Of a stretch of 64,000 bases of DNA, positions 20,436 through 31,266 are shown one piece after another. The translations under genes were made by a program, and so were the position numbers. The notes beneath the pieces are model-generated. The model made no database searches, was not told the DNA's origin, and saw nothing but the letters and a program-made list of their open reading frames with translations. Where the stretch lies: assembly GCA_947044405.1 (NCBI GenBank), contig CAMRHE010000054.1:2108001-2172000 (forward strand), given 5' to 3'. How positions within the stretch are numbered: position 1 is the stretch's first letter; each line of letters opens with the position of its first letter. Source of the DNA: Leptodactylus fallax. Taxonomy: Eukaryota > Chordata > Amphibia > Anura > Leptodactylidae.

Positions 20436-22184
20436 AATTTTTGTTATTATCTTCAGCAGTGTGAAATTCCAAGATATATACATTTCACTGAATAGTCATG
20501 ATCATTACTTACAAGGATCCTTTTTGCCATATTGTAAACTGTACATAAAAGAGTCAGAGCAAGAATTTATTTAATAGAATGTTCAGCCCTTAGGTACTGT
20601 AAACACGGGATCCTCAGGGTAGGCTGGTTACTGGGTAAGTCAGGCACATGAAGGCGTAGGTACCAGTTCACAGTTGTAGTTTTATTAGTAGCAGTTCATA
20701 CAGTCCACCAGTTTATAAATCAAACAGCTTACTTCAGCATGAGGGTACAAAGTCAGTAACATAAATTGTCCTTAATTCAGCATACAAAGAAAATAATTCC
20801 AGAGTTTTCTCACCAATACACCAGGTGATTTTGGGTTTTCTCCTCCAGACACACAGGGCAGTGTGTTCAACAGCTTTCTCATGCAAGAAATGGCCACACA
20901 CCCCTAACCTTGGGCAACCTCAGCTCTTATGGCAGCACCTGGGTCACCCGGCAAGACCAGGACTGGAGTATAGGCTTGGGTCTACAATAACTTCCAAATC
21001 CCGGACCCATACTCCAGCCAGTCACCTTGTAGATACCAGCCACCTCAGTGGGAGGTACCTGCCATCTACCACTTTGCCCTCTGCCTGTCTACAGTACCTA
21101 AAAGCTAACTTTAGATATGTGATTGGTAAATTACAGTACATGGAATACATACTGACTGCAGTTAATGGTGTCAAGTGGATACTTGGACCAAGGAGGATTG
21201 TGTTAAACATGTACCTTTTAAGATGCTAGAAAAATATCTCAAGAGCTAGAGGGGTTACCAAAAAAATGCAAAGCAATATGACTAATATGTCTAACAATAC
21301 ATAAGATTGCAAAAGGAAAGTAGAAAAGAAACAGAACATTACTTTCACATTTAGACTTTTTGTTTTTCAGCTTACCTACTAAGTTTACAAGCTGTCACCC
21401 AACAAGCTGATATTAGCAACTGAATGTGCTATTCTTTTGTTTTTTTTAAGAAGACCCTTCTAACCTTTTGTGTTGTTAACATTCTGCTATTTTTTTACCA
21501 CTTCTATCATTGCAGAATGTGCCAGAGCTTGTAAGACAAAGAAAATAAAGCAATAACTAGATGAAGGTCTTCTGGCACAAAAAATAGACAGGAAGTATTT
21601 TTAAGGACTTAACGCTTCCTTAGAGTTCACAATACAAGGTTGGTCATATACATAAGTTATTATGGAACAGACCTTTCCATAAATATGCAGCATCAAGTCT
21701 AAGTGTCCATCTGTTTTAATAGGAAGAATGAGATATGCTGTTGCCAGACATCTTTGGTAGAGGTTTATCTTTTGGCAGAACAAAAACATTAGGCACAGGA
21801 CTGTTTCATTAGTGCTTCACCAAAAAATGAGCAAATATGTACTCGAAAATAATTAAAATCCCCATATCAGACCTGTTAAAAAATACAGACCCCAGACACA
21901 CACCTAAATAAGTACAGGTACCTAGGCTAGACTCCCTAATTTAAGACCCTCATATAAAACACCTTACATACTGACTCCCCTAAATACACAGACTCTCAGA
22001 CAAGACCCCATAAAACGAATAAAGACCCCAGATATTAAAATAACAGTTCTCTTTCTACAGCACTCGCAAAGATCTGGCATGTGATCATTTCCATGCGGAT
22101 CAAGTCCTGCAAAGGAGGGGGAGGAGCATTGTCAGTTTCTTCAATCTCTTATGTCGTGCCACTCATGCCTGACCCTTTTCTCCC
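20436..22184. other. No gene seen; unclassified sequence
   Basis: No coding motif is recognised. About 21870-22060 is a loose C/A-rich series of 'agaccccagacac'-like phrases. The frame at 20825-21229 has no recognisable domain and is probably chance. Confidence 0.4.
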
Positions 22185-22425
22185 AACACAATGGTTAGCA
22201 CTGATGACATGCAGTACTGGGGCTTGGGTTCAAATCCAGCCAAGTCTGCATGGAATTTGTATGTTCTCCCCATGTTTTTGTGGGTTCTTCTGGATACTCC
22301 AAAGACATACTGATAGGGAATTTAGATTAGGAGGCCCACTTGGGCTCAATAAGTGATGACAATATCTGTAAAGCGCTGCAGAATATATTAGCACAATAGA
22401 AATAAGCAAAATAAATGTAAAAAAA
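22185..22425 (+). mobile_element. tRNA-derived SINE
   Basis: A degenerate A-box-like segment ('caatggttagcactg', about 22190) is followed by a good RNA polymerase III B box, GGTTCAAATCC, at 22227-22237. Then come the widely dispersed amphibian tail phrases 'ccaaagacatactgatagggaatttagatt' and 'gtaaagcgctgcagaatat'. The tail ends in A-rich sequence. This pattern fits a tRNA-derived SINE with a LINE-like 3' tail. It is not a tRNA gene because no cloverleaf can be formed. Confidence 0.7.
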
Positions 22426-22694
22426 ACCCTGTTTATTCTAGTATGTCCAGTTGGAGGCAAGTAAGGGAATTGTGAAAATGATGGGGCTCCCTGATGCACA
22501 TAGTTTTCAAATGCATCTGCATTCAGGGAATGCAGGCACAGTTGGAAATGTTGCCAACTTGTGGAGGCCCACTACCAGGAGACCCCATGCAGATGCACTA
22601 TTTGCCTTATGCTTAAATCAGCATTGCTTAGCCTATTTAAATCCAACATGGCTGATTCTTACCCTAAGATCTGCTGTTGAAGGAGAGCCAGAGG

Positions 22695-22975
22695 CTCCTA
22701 TGCCAATAGACTGTTGGATTTATTTTTATTTATTGTTTATTTATATAGCACCATTAATTCCATGGTGCTTTACATTTGAGGGTTTATATACGGTACACAA
22801 AATATACAAAAAAAATATGTGACCAACTGGCACAGTGGGATAGAGGGCGCTGCCCGCAAGGGCTTACAATCTATGAAGGAAGAAGGATAGAGACAGAAGG
22901 TGAGGGGATAGGCTGTACAGGTGGTGGTGTGCTGACAGTAGTGTTATTGGAAGTTGTAGGCCTTCCTGAATAGGT
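22695..22975. repeat. Dispersed repeat, unclassified
   Basis: This carries 'tttatatagcaccattaattccatggtgctttacatttga' and 'gcccgcaagggcttacaatctatga', which I recognise as a frequent frog interspersed repeat. It contains a short inverted pair around 'caccattaattccatggtg'. The class is uncertain. Confidence 0.5.
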
Positions 22976-23215
22976 GAGTCTCCAGGGCCTTCTTGAAGCA
23001 TGTGACTGTGGCGGACAGTCACATGTTCTTTCACATCATTTTACCATAATGCTTATAAGAGATAGATTTTATCAATTAAACAATTATTTTAAACATTTCA
23101 ACTATTCTTTTAAAAGTTTTACTCTAATTGATAAGATGCATTTGATGCCCGAGTGAACCTTCTTGATCAATTTAACTCCTCGGTGATCGCTGATACACCT
23201 TTTTATGAAAGTCTA

Positions 23216-24787
23216 CAGTCATGGCCAAAAGTTTTGAGAATGATACAAATATTAATTTTTACAAAGTCTACTGCTTCAGTTTTTCTAATGGCAATTTGCA
23301 TATACTCCAGAATGTTATAAAGAGTAATCAGCTTAACAGCAATTACTTGCAAAGTCAATATTTGCCTAGAAAATGAACTTTATCCCCCAAAACACATTTC
23401 AACATCATTGCAGCCCTGCCTTAAAAGGACCACCTAACATCGTTTCAGTGATTGCTCCATTAACACAGGTGTGGGTGTTGACGAGGACAGGGCTGGAGAT
23501 CAATCTGTCATGATTAAGTAAGAATGACACCACTGGACACTTTAAAAGGAGGCTGGTGCTTGCCATCATTGTTTCTCTTCTGTTAACCATGGTTATCTCT
23601 AAAGAAACACGTGCAGTCATCATTGCACTGCACAAAAATGGCCTAACTGGGAAGGGAAGAGTATTGCAGCTAGAAAGATTGCACCTCAGTCAACAATCTA
23701 TCGCATCATCAAGAACTTCAAGGAGAGAGGTTCCATTGGTGCCAAAAAGGCTCCAGGGCGCCCAAGAAAGACCAGCAAGCGGCAGGACCGTCTCTTAAAA
23801 GTGTTTCAGCTGCGGGATCGGGCTACCAGCAGTGCAGAGCTTGCTGAGGAATGGCAGCAGGCAGGTGTGAGTGCATCTGCACGCACTGTGAGGCGGAGAC
23901 TCTTGGAGCAAGGCCTGGTCTCAAGGAGGGCAGCAAAGAAGCCACTTCTCTCCAGAAAAAACATCAGGGACAGACTGATATTCTGCAAAAGGTACAGGGA
24001 GTGGACTGCTGAGGACTGGGGTAAAGTCATTTTCTCTGATGAATCCCCTTTTCGATTGTTTGGAACATCTGGAAAACAGCTTATTCGGAGAAGAAGAGGT
24101 GAGCGCTACCACCAGTCTTGTCTCATGCCAACTGTAAAGCATCCTGAAACCATTCATGTGTGGGGTTGCTTCTCAGCCAAGGGAATCGGCTCTCTCACAG
24201 TCTTGCCTAAAAACACAGCCATGAATAAAGAATGGTACCAGAATGTCCTCCAAGAGCAACTTCTCCCAACCGTCCAAGAGCAGTTTGGCGCTCAACAATG
24301 CCTTTTCCAGCATGATGGAGCACCTTGCCATAAAGCAAAGGTGATAACTAAATGGCTCAGGGAACAAAACATAGAGATTTTGGGTCCATGGCCTGGAAAC
24401 TCCCCAGATCTTAATCCCATTGAGAACTTGTGGTCAATCATCAAGAGACGGGTGGACAAACAAAAACCAACAAATTCAGACAAAATTAAAGCATTGATTC
24501 TGCAAGAATGGACTGCTATCAGTCAGGATTTGGTCCAGAAGTTGATTGAGAGCATGCCAGGGAGAATTGCAGAGGTCCTGAAGAAGAAGGGTCAACACTG
24601 CAAATATTGACTTGCTGCATTAACTCATTCTAACTGTCAATATAAGCTTCTGTTACTCATAATATGAATGCAATTATATTTCTGTATGTGATAAAAACAT
24701 CTGACAAACACACATAAAAACCAGAGGGCAGCAGATCATGTGAAAATATAATATTTGTGTCATTCTCAAAACTTTTGGCCATGACTG
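23216..24787 (+). mobile_element. Tc1-like transposon, DD35E type, second copy
   Basis: The element has CAGTCATGGCC ends and TA flanks (23214-23215 and 24788-24789). It differs from the copy at 6056-7622 by about six substitutions that I could see and a 5-bp tandem duplication, which explains the length of 1572 against 1567 bp. Confidence 0.95.
23589..24610 (+). pseudogene. Tc1-like transposase (DD35E), frameshifted
   Basis: The frame starts at the ATG at 23589, equivalent to 6429 in the intact copy. It is broken near 23649-23660, where 'gggaa' is duplicated within 'aactgggaagggaagag'. The first frame continues only to 23798 as unrelated residues. The correct frame resumes after the shift and is open to 24610. 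All three catalytic residues (FSDES, QHDGAP, SPDLNPIE) are preserved, so a single 5-bp event about 24 codons into the protein is the only visible lesion. The intact copy has Cys where this copy has Arg in the RQDxLLK segment. Confidence 0.93.
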
Positions 24788-24789
24788 TA

Positions 24790-25153
24790 TAATTGGCCTT
24801 AAGCCTCTACATATGGGTGTTCCTTGCTGGGCATAGTGGGTGCTTGTCTGTCCATTGACAGCTGGGTTTCTGCTCTAGCAATCAGGATTGGATTAACCCG
24901 TGATCCGCCCATTTATCCCCTTACATGCAATAGTAATCATCTTATCTAAGTGGTTTTATAGGTTAGGAGCTCCTAATTGGCTAATGCAGGTCATTTTTTG
25001 GGAATACTGTATCTCAGAAACGGTACGTCCTAGAGAGCTGAGACCTGGTCTGAAATCTCCCCGGACACCTGATGTACCTGTGTGGCAAATTTGGTGAGGA
25101 TCAGTCCAGTCGTTTGGTCACACATAAAGAACAGAGAGACAGACAGACAGAAA

Positions 25154-25156
<3 letters not shown>
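24790..25156. repeat. Repeat tail leading into a TA microsatellite
   Basis: The end reads '...ggcaaatttggtgaggatcagtccagtcgtttggtcacacataaagaacagagagacagacagaca'. This is a dispersed-repeat-like tail with a degenerate (GACA)n run. No gene is seen. Confidence 0.45.
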
Positions 25157-25194
<38 letters not shown>

Positions 25195-25197
<3 letters not shown>

Positions 25198-26825
25198 TAC
25201 AGACCAAAAGTTTGGACACACCTTCTCATTCCAAGAGTTTTCTGTATTTTCATGACTATAAAAATTGTAGATTCACACTGAAGGCATCAAAACTATGAAT
25301 TAACACATGTGGAATTATATACTTAACAAAAAAGTGTGAAACAATTGAAAATATGTCTTATATTCTAGGTTCTTCAAAGTAGCCACCTTTTGCTTTGATT
25401 ACTGCTTTGCACACTCTTGGCATTCTCTTGATGAGCTTCAAGAGGTAGTCACCTGAAATGGTCTTCCAACAGTCTTGAAGGAGTTCCCAGAGATGTTTAG
25501 CACTTGTTGGCCCTTTTGCCTTCACTCTGCGGTCCAGCTCACCCCAAACCATCTCGATTGGGTTCAGGTCTGGTGACTGTGGAGGCCAGGTCATCTGGCG
25601 TAGCACCCCATCACCCTCCTTCTTGGTCAAATAGCCCTTACACAGTCTGGAGGTGTGTTTGGGGTCATTGTCCTGTTGAAAAATAAATGATGGTCCAACT
25701 AAACGCAATCTGGATGGAATAGCATGCCGCTGCAAGATGCTGTGGTAACCATGCTGGTTCAGTATTCCTTCAATTTTGAATAAATCCCCAACAGTGTCAC
25801 CAGCAAAGCACCCCCACACCATCACACCTCCTCCTCCATGCTTCACGGTGGGAACCAGGCATGTAGAGTCCATTCGTTCACCTTTTCTGCGTCGCACAAA
25901 GACACGGTGGTTGGAACCAAAGAAATCAAATTTGGACTCATCAGACCAAAGAACAGATTTCCACAGGTCTAATGTCCATTCCTTGTGTTCTTTAGCCCAA
26001 ACAAGTCTCTTCTGCTTGTTACCTGTCCTTAGCAGTGGTTTCCTAGCAGCTATTTTACCATGAAGGCCTGCTGCACACAGTCTCCTCTTAACAGTTGTTG
26101 TAGAGATGTGTCTGCTGCTAGAACTCTGTGTGGCATTGACCTGGTCTTTAATCTGAGCTGCTGTTAACTTGTGATTTCTGAGGCTGGTGACTCGGATGAA
26201 CTTATCCTCCGCAGCAGAGGTGACTCTTGGTCTTCCTTTCCTGGGGCGGTCCTCATGTGAGCCAGTTTCTTTGCAGCGCTTGATGGTTTTGGCCACTGCA
26301 TTTGGGGACACTTTCAAAGTTTTCCCAATTTTTTTCGGACTGACTGACCCTCATTTCTTAAAGTAATGATGGGCACTCGTTTTTCTTTACTTAGCTGCTT
26401 TTTTCTTGCCATGATACAAATTCTAACACTCCATTCAGTAGGACTATCAGCTGTGTATCCACCTGACTTCTGAACAACACAACTAATGGTCCCAACCCCA
26501 TTTATAAGGCAAGAAATCCCACTTATTAAACCTGACAGGGCACACCTGTGAAGTGAAAACCATTTCAGGTGACTACCTCTTGAAGCTCATCAAGAGAATG
26601 CCAAGAGTGTGCAAAGCAGTAATCAAAGCAAAAGGTGGATACTTTGAAGAACCTAGAATATAAGACATATTTTCAGTTGTTTCACACTTTTTTTTGTTAA
26701 GTATATAATTCCACATGTGTTAATTCATAGTTTTGATGCCTTCAGTGTGAATCTACAATTTTTATAGTCATGAAAATACAGAAAACTCTTGGAATGAGAA
26801 GATGTGTCCAAACTTTTGGTCTGTA

Positions 26826-26828
<3 letters not shown>
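25195..26828 (-). mobile_element. Tc1-like transposon, DD38E type, copy A
   Basis: The element is bounded by CAGTACAGACCAAAAGTTTG and its reverse complement, with TA on both sides from the microsatellite. The inverted repeats are about 268 bp (25195-25462 and 26561-26828). The arm next to the transposase 3' end includes its last ~34 codons, so the far arm carries an inverted duplicate of that coding segment. Copies B (31267-32895) and C (37118-38711) belong to the same family. DD38E Tc1 relatives have been described as the Intruder family; that assignment is inferred from spacing. Confidence 0.94.
25358..26412 (-). pseudogene. Tc1-like transposase (DD38E), frameshifted near the N-terminus
   Basis: The start codon (MARKKQLSKEKR) is complementary to 26410-26412. 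An A-run in the codons after QSVRK (about 26325-26334) has two extra bases compared with copy C, which shifts the frame. The correct frame resumes at LKVSPNAVAKTIKR and is open to the stop at 25358. Helix-turn-helix regions, the GRPRVTS linker and the catalytic motifs WSDES, QQDND and SPDLNPIE are present, with 38 residues between the second Asp and the Glu. The frameshift in the DNA-binding domain should abolish function. Confidence 0.92.
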
Positions 26829-26865
<37 letters not shown>

Positions 26866-26871
<6 letters not shown>

Positions 26872-27223
26872 ACCCCCTCATAATGAAGTGCATCTTTAAA
26901 TTAATAACTTCGCTGTATACCCACTTTAAATAGTGTCCCTTATTAATCATACCCCAGACATTTCCTAATTAAAAGGTAAACAAAAGGTAAAAAAAAATTA
27001 GTGGGGTTTCAATACCTGGGACCCCCAGGATCAGCTGTTTGAATGAACCATGGTACCTGTGGAAGCGCTGTGACCCCTTCTCTGTTTACATAGTGTCATT
27101 CATTTCATAGCAGCTATGTAATGTAACCACAGCCTCGTCCTATACACATTTATGTGACAAGACTGGAATTACATCACACGGTCACTATAAACAGCGTGTG
27201 ATATAAACAGGCGCCATGGCCCC
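26866..27223. repeat. Dispersed repeat, copy of 60150-60520
   Basis: Shared phrases in the same order include 'aataaccccc(t)cataatgaa', 'gtgcatcttta', 'gtgtccctta ttaat', 'gtggggtt', 'cctgggacccc', 'tgaccccttctctgtttacat', 'cagcctcgtcct' and 'attacatcacacggtcactataaacag'. The two copies differ by many substitutions, so this is an old family. No coding capacity is seen. Confidence 0.65.
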
Positions 27224-27226
27224 TTA

Positions 27227-27582
27227 ATGGGGATGGGGCCCCACATGGTAAAAACGCCATGGTAAAAAAAAAAAACGGCATTTTACAGTTCTGCAAAATG
27301 GATGGGATTCTAGCAAATCCCATCCACACATTGCGGAAAAATATGTGCAGCGGAGACGCTGCGATTTCCAAAACCGTTGCGGTTTTGGAAATCGCAGCTT
27401 GTCAATTATACCTATAGAAACACTGGAGGTTTCCCTATAGGTATAATGAAAGCAGAAAGTCCACAGAGGAAACCTCTGCGGACCTTCTGTGAAAAGCTCT
27501 GCAGGAAAAACCACAATGAGTTACTGCCGCGGTTTTCCCTTCAGTGCTTTTTTGCTGCGGCCCGCTATGTGGGGCCTTAGTC
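27227..27582. mobile_element. Harbinger-type MITE, complete
   Basis: The ends are GGGGCCCCACATgg-like inverted repeats, with TTA on both sides (27224-27226 and 27583-27585). The interior has the family palindrome GCTGCGATTTCCAAAACCG / TTG / its complement at 27358-27398, 'attatacctatag' blocks and 'ttttttgctgcggcccgctatgtggggcc' at the right end. No protein is encoded. The exact left base is uncertain by 2-4 bp. Confidence 0.75.
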
Positions 27583-27585
27583 TTA

Positions 27586-28260
27586 ATAAAGCCCAAGTGC
27601 CACCTTAATTAAATTAATTGCCCCCTTATATTATGCACCTGATTCCCCCTGATCTAAATACTGCACCTCTAATGACCCCTTATATCAATGACCACCCCCT
27701 TATATTCCTAATGCCTCTTAATATAAATGATGCCCCCAATGGCCCCTTATATAAATAACCTCCCCCTTGTATTCATAATGCCCCCCAATAACCCTTTAAT
27801 AAATGACCCCTCTTATGTTCATAATTCCCTCTCCTAATGACCCCTTATACTATTAAAATACCCACAACTAAGCTAAAACAAAACAAAACAAAAAAAAAGC
27901 TATACTCACCTACCTGCGATCCTGATGAATGGTGTCGCCACCTCCTTCCTGTCCCCATGCAGGACGTCTGCGTCTCAGCACAGGAGGCGCGTTGTTGTGA
28001 CGTCATCGTGCCCACCTTTGCCGAGAAGCAGACATTTGTCTGTGTTCTCGTTGTCTTGTAAACCGCAGGCCTCATGTGGCTTGCGGTTTACAAGACAGCC
28101 AAGTTGCAGGAAGTGTTTTAAATATATCAGCGTCTGCAGACACCGATCTAGTTATAAGTAAAAGATGTATTAATGGCGTCCCCGGGGTGGGCCCCACAGA
28201 GAATCTTGGGGCCCCATCACTTGCCCCGGTAAGCTGGGTGCTGACGCCGGCCCTGACTGC
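27586..28260. repeat. Composite GC-rich dispersed repeat
   Basis: Positions 27610-27860 are a loose series of 'aatgacccccttatat' phrases. From about 27895, 'aagctatactcacct...gcgatcctgatg...cgtctcagcacaggaggcgcg...gtgacgtcat' matches 61750-61870. A short inverted duplication 'cttgtaaaccgcaggcc...tgcggtttacaag' lies at about 28053-28098. No gene is supported. Confidence 0.6.
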
Positions 28261-28962
28261 AGGTCTAGCTTCTCTAGCCCCTAGCAACCAGCTATTATTG
28301 CCAGTGAAAGCAATGTTTGGCTATACATTTCTTCTACAATTGCCTCTGCAATGGAATGTAGCAGTACATGCTAGCCCTTCACTTAACAGTGTAGTGCATG
28401 GATGGGCTGGATCTGCCAGAGTAAAAGCCACTTTTACAGAAGAATTGTTTCCTCTCTGGTGCATACAGGGGAGTTCCAATAGTGTGAACCTCCTCTGACA
28501 ACCATACTGATATGTCTACCCTTACCTTACCTGGAATTTGGCTCAAGACTCTTATTTCTCATGCTACCAGTTCAATACAATATTACATCATGCTAGTAAA
28601 ACCTTTGACTGCAATTCACAACACAACATCTAGGTGGCCACACAACTTGCTGTGTGTCCATGAGAGCTGGCCCACAGTGTGGACCACCACTACAGCTACC
28701 GTGATCATTCCAATAGCTCAGCTACCAGAGGGACTATTACCCCCATTAGGTCCTACTATAACACCTGCATCCTCTGGGATACCACATATGCAGTCAAAGC
28801 TTTATTTATAATGTCTTGAAACAGGTCCAAGTTTAATAGGCGACAGCTGAGTATAAGAGCTTTACTTGTTTAGTTGCCCTTTTTTAATGTGGATCTTGTC
28901 TTTTACAGTTATCATTATTGAAATGATTTGCTTTCTTATTTATTATTTTTGTTGTTGTGCAC
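28261..28962. other. No gene seen
   Basis: No recognised coding motif or repeat boundary. The frames at 28076-28498 and 28512-28811 show no domain and are probably chance. Confidence 0.4.
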
Positions 28963-29454
28963 ACTACAATTAGAGATGAGTGAATCGAAGCTGCAGAAGT
29001 GGAATTCGATCCGAATTTCAGGAAATCTTCTATTCATCTCGATTCCGGATTTCCTCACGCTTCGATGCATCGAATTGCATTTTTTTTATAAAATGGCCGC
29101 TGCACATGTTAGGACAAGGGGCAAGGGACTCTCGGAATTCGGGATCACCCACAATGCCAAGCGTGCAGCTAATCAGCAGCCAGCCGGCCTTGTGATGTCA
29201 CAGCCCTATAAAAACTCTCGGCCATTTTAGGTACAGTCATTTCACATGCTCTTACTGTAGGGACAGGAGCTAGACTTAGAAAACAGATAGAAGTTCAGGG
29301 AAAGAACCTTAGAACTGTAGGGAAAGGATAGGGAGGAATTGAGAGAATAATTTGGGGTGGTTGCAGGGTCATTTACAGCAAGAATATTAATACACATTGC
29401 AACACTCACCGCCATTATACTGCTGCTCATTACTCATACCTGTGTCTTCAAGGT

Positions 29455-30055
29455 GGAACACAACAAGCCTTTTGCAGTGAAGTACAGCAGAAAACAGTGA
29501 ATTATCATCCACTAATGTCTGCACTTATCTGTAATAAACGCCTTTTTAAAGGCGTTTATTATAAGGGGCTTATTCACTGTTCTTCCAAAGCATAAAATTA
29601 CAGGCCATTTGTCAGTTCTACTGTGCCAAAGAAAACTGGTTATCATCCACTAATATCTGCAGTTATTTGTTCTAACGCCTTTAACGTGGGGAAAGACATA
29701 AATACCATATTCACCATTTTGTTCCCAGTATAAAGTTGCTGGCCATTTATCAATACAGTATTCAATAATTCTTAGTGGTTATCACTTATTTAAAGGTGTT
29801 GATTAGTGTGGAAACCCATAAGGACCATATTCGCCATTTTGTTCCCAGTATAAAGTTGCTGGCCATTTATCAATACAGTATTGTCAAAAATCAATAATTC
29901 TTAGCCAAAAATCTTTGCCTTTATCATGCTTTTTTTTTATAGGTGTTCATTAGTGTGGAAAGAAATAAGGGGCATATTTGCCGTTCTCCTCAAAGTAGAA
30001 AATTACAGGCCTTTTTGCCCTGTATTTATTTCCTTTGAAATTACGTTTTATCATC
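29455..30055 (+). repeat. Degenerate ~150-bp leader repeats of the hAT composite
   Basis: Phrases such as 'tggttatcatccactaatatctgcagttat', 'ggtgttgattagtgtggaaa', 'catattcgccattttgttcccagtataaagttgctggccatttatcaatacagtatt' recur three to five times. A 30-nt near-perfect palindrome, TAATAAACGCC...GGCGTTTATTA, lies at 29532-29561. Confidence 0.65.
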
Positions 30056-31266
30056 GATTAGTATGTCACACAGAAAAGCGAGAGGCCATGCACAGGGAAG
30101 GGCCACAGGCCTAAATGTTTCTGGCGCAGGCATAGGTCGCAGCAGAGTAAGGGGACGTGGCAGCAGGGTTCAGTTACAGAGGCCTGAGCTCCCAGTGTCA
30201 AGTAGCGGTCGTGTCTTGACCGGCAACCAAACGGTTGTAGACTGGTTGACTCGGTCATCCACTTCATCCCAAGTCACATCAGACACCCACAGCCAAGAGT
30301 CGGTGGGTTCGTCAGACACAACCCTTATTTGATTAATCCAAAAGGAATCTCAGGTCTCATAATCATAAATATAAATCAAATATTGTAGAGAATACCAGAG
30401 CTGAACTCAGAACAAAGAACCAACAAAAATTTCTCCAGTACAATAAGTCATATAAAATCAAAAAAAATTAATCTTTATTAACAAAAAATATACATATAAC
30501 CAATTCATTATGTTGCAAAGATTAAAAACAAATAAAAACAAGTAAAAAAAGCAAAAAGCATGGTCCAATGTGGTGCACAGAAATGGCAGACATATAATTT
30601 CATAGATGACATAAATTATGCAGTACAATTCACAAATGAATAAATAAATAAATACCTGAATATATATAATCAAAAAATAATAAGTATCACACCAAGTAAT
30701 AAATTAATCAAAGTGCATCAGTACCAAGTGCAAATATGCACAACCAAGGAATTGTAACTAGCTCCCAAATTCATGAACAATACCAACCAGCCATTATGCC
30801 ATCTGCAACCACATGGACCAGCAACCACATGGACCAGCAACCCAAATGCACGTTTCGTGATAGCTTCCTCAGGGGGTGCTGGTTCAGTGTGCTGTGGAGG
30901 TTTATATAGGTAGCAGAAGCGCTGGTAAGCTAAATTAAATCAAAATAGAGCTCACCTGTGTTATGTTACAGGGCGCATGAGCTAGATCTAGATCTCCATA
31001 GCAACGCGAACAGCGCTCTGTGCCGTGGAACGCATATGCGTTCCACTGACACACAAAGGGGCGTAGTCGCGATTAAATGACAGAACCAAGCATCCGGCGC
31101 ATGCGCACAACACAGGCAACTAGCGGTGGTCATCTTGAAATCAAGAAAACCCACATAAATGCTAAAATAGTCCAAAATAATTATGTGGCACCCCTAAAAA
31201 GCTGTCATAATATAATATAGTATAAGTAATGGACATTTCAGATACCAAAGTTGCAGGGCATACGTA

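Larger units (their letters stand above)
25157..26865. repeat. (TA)n microsatellite split by a Tc1 insertion
   Basis: TA units fill 25157-25194 and 26829-26865, on either side of the Tc1 element at 25195-26828. Together they would make one TA tract of about 75 bp, the natural TA target of Tc1 elements. Confidence 0.93.

Noticed and set aside
22185..22260. Possible tRNA gene
   Set aside because: There is a good B box but no cloverleaf, and the downstream tail is that of a dispersed SINE.
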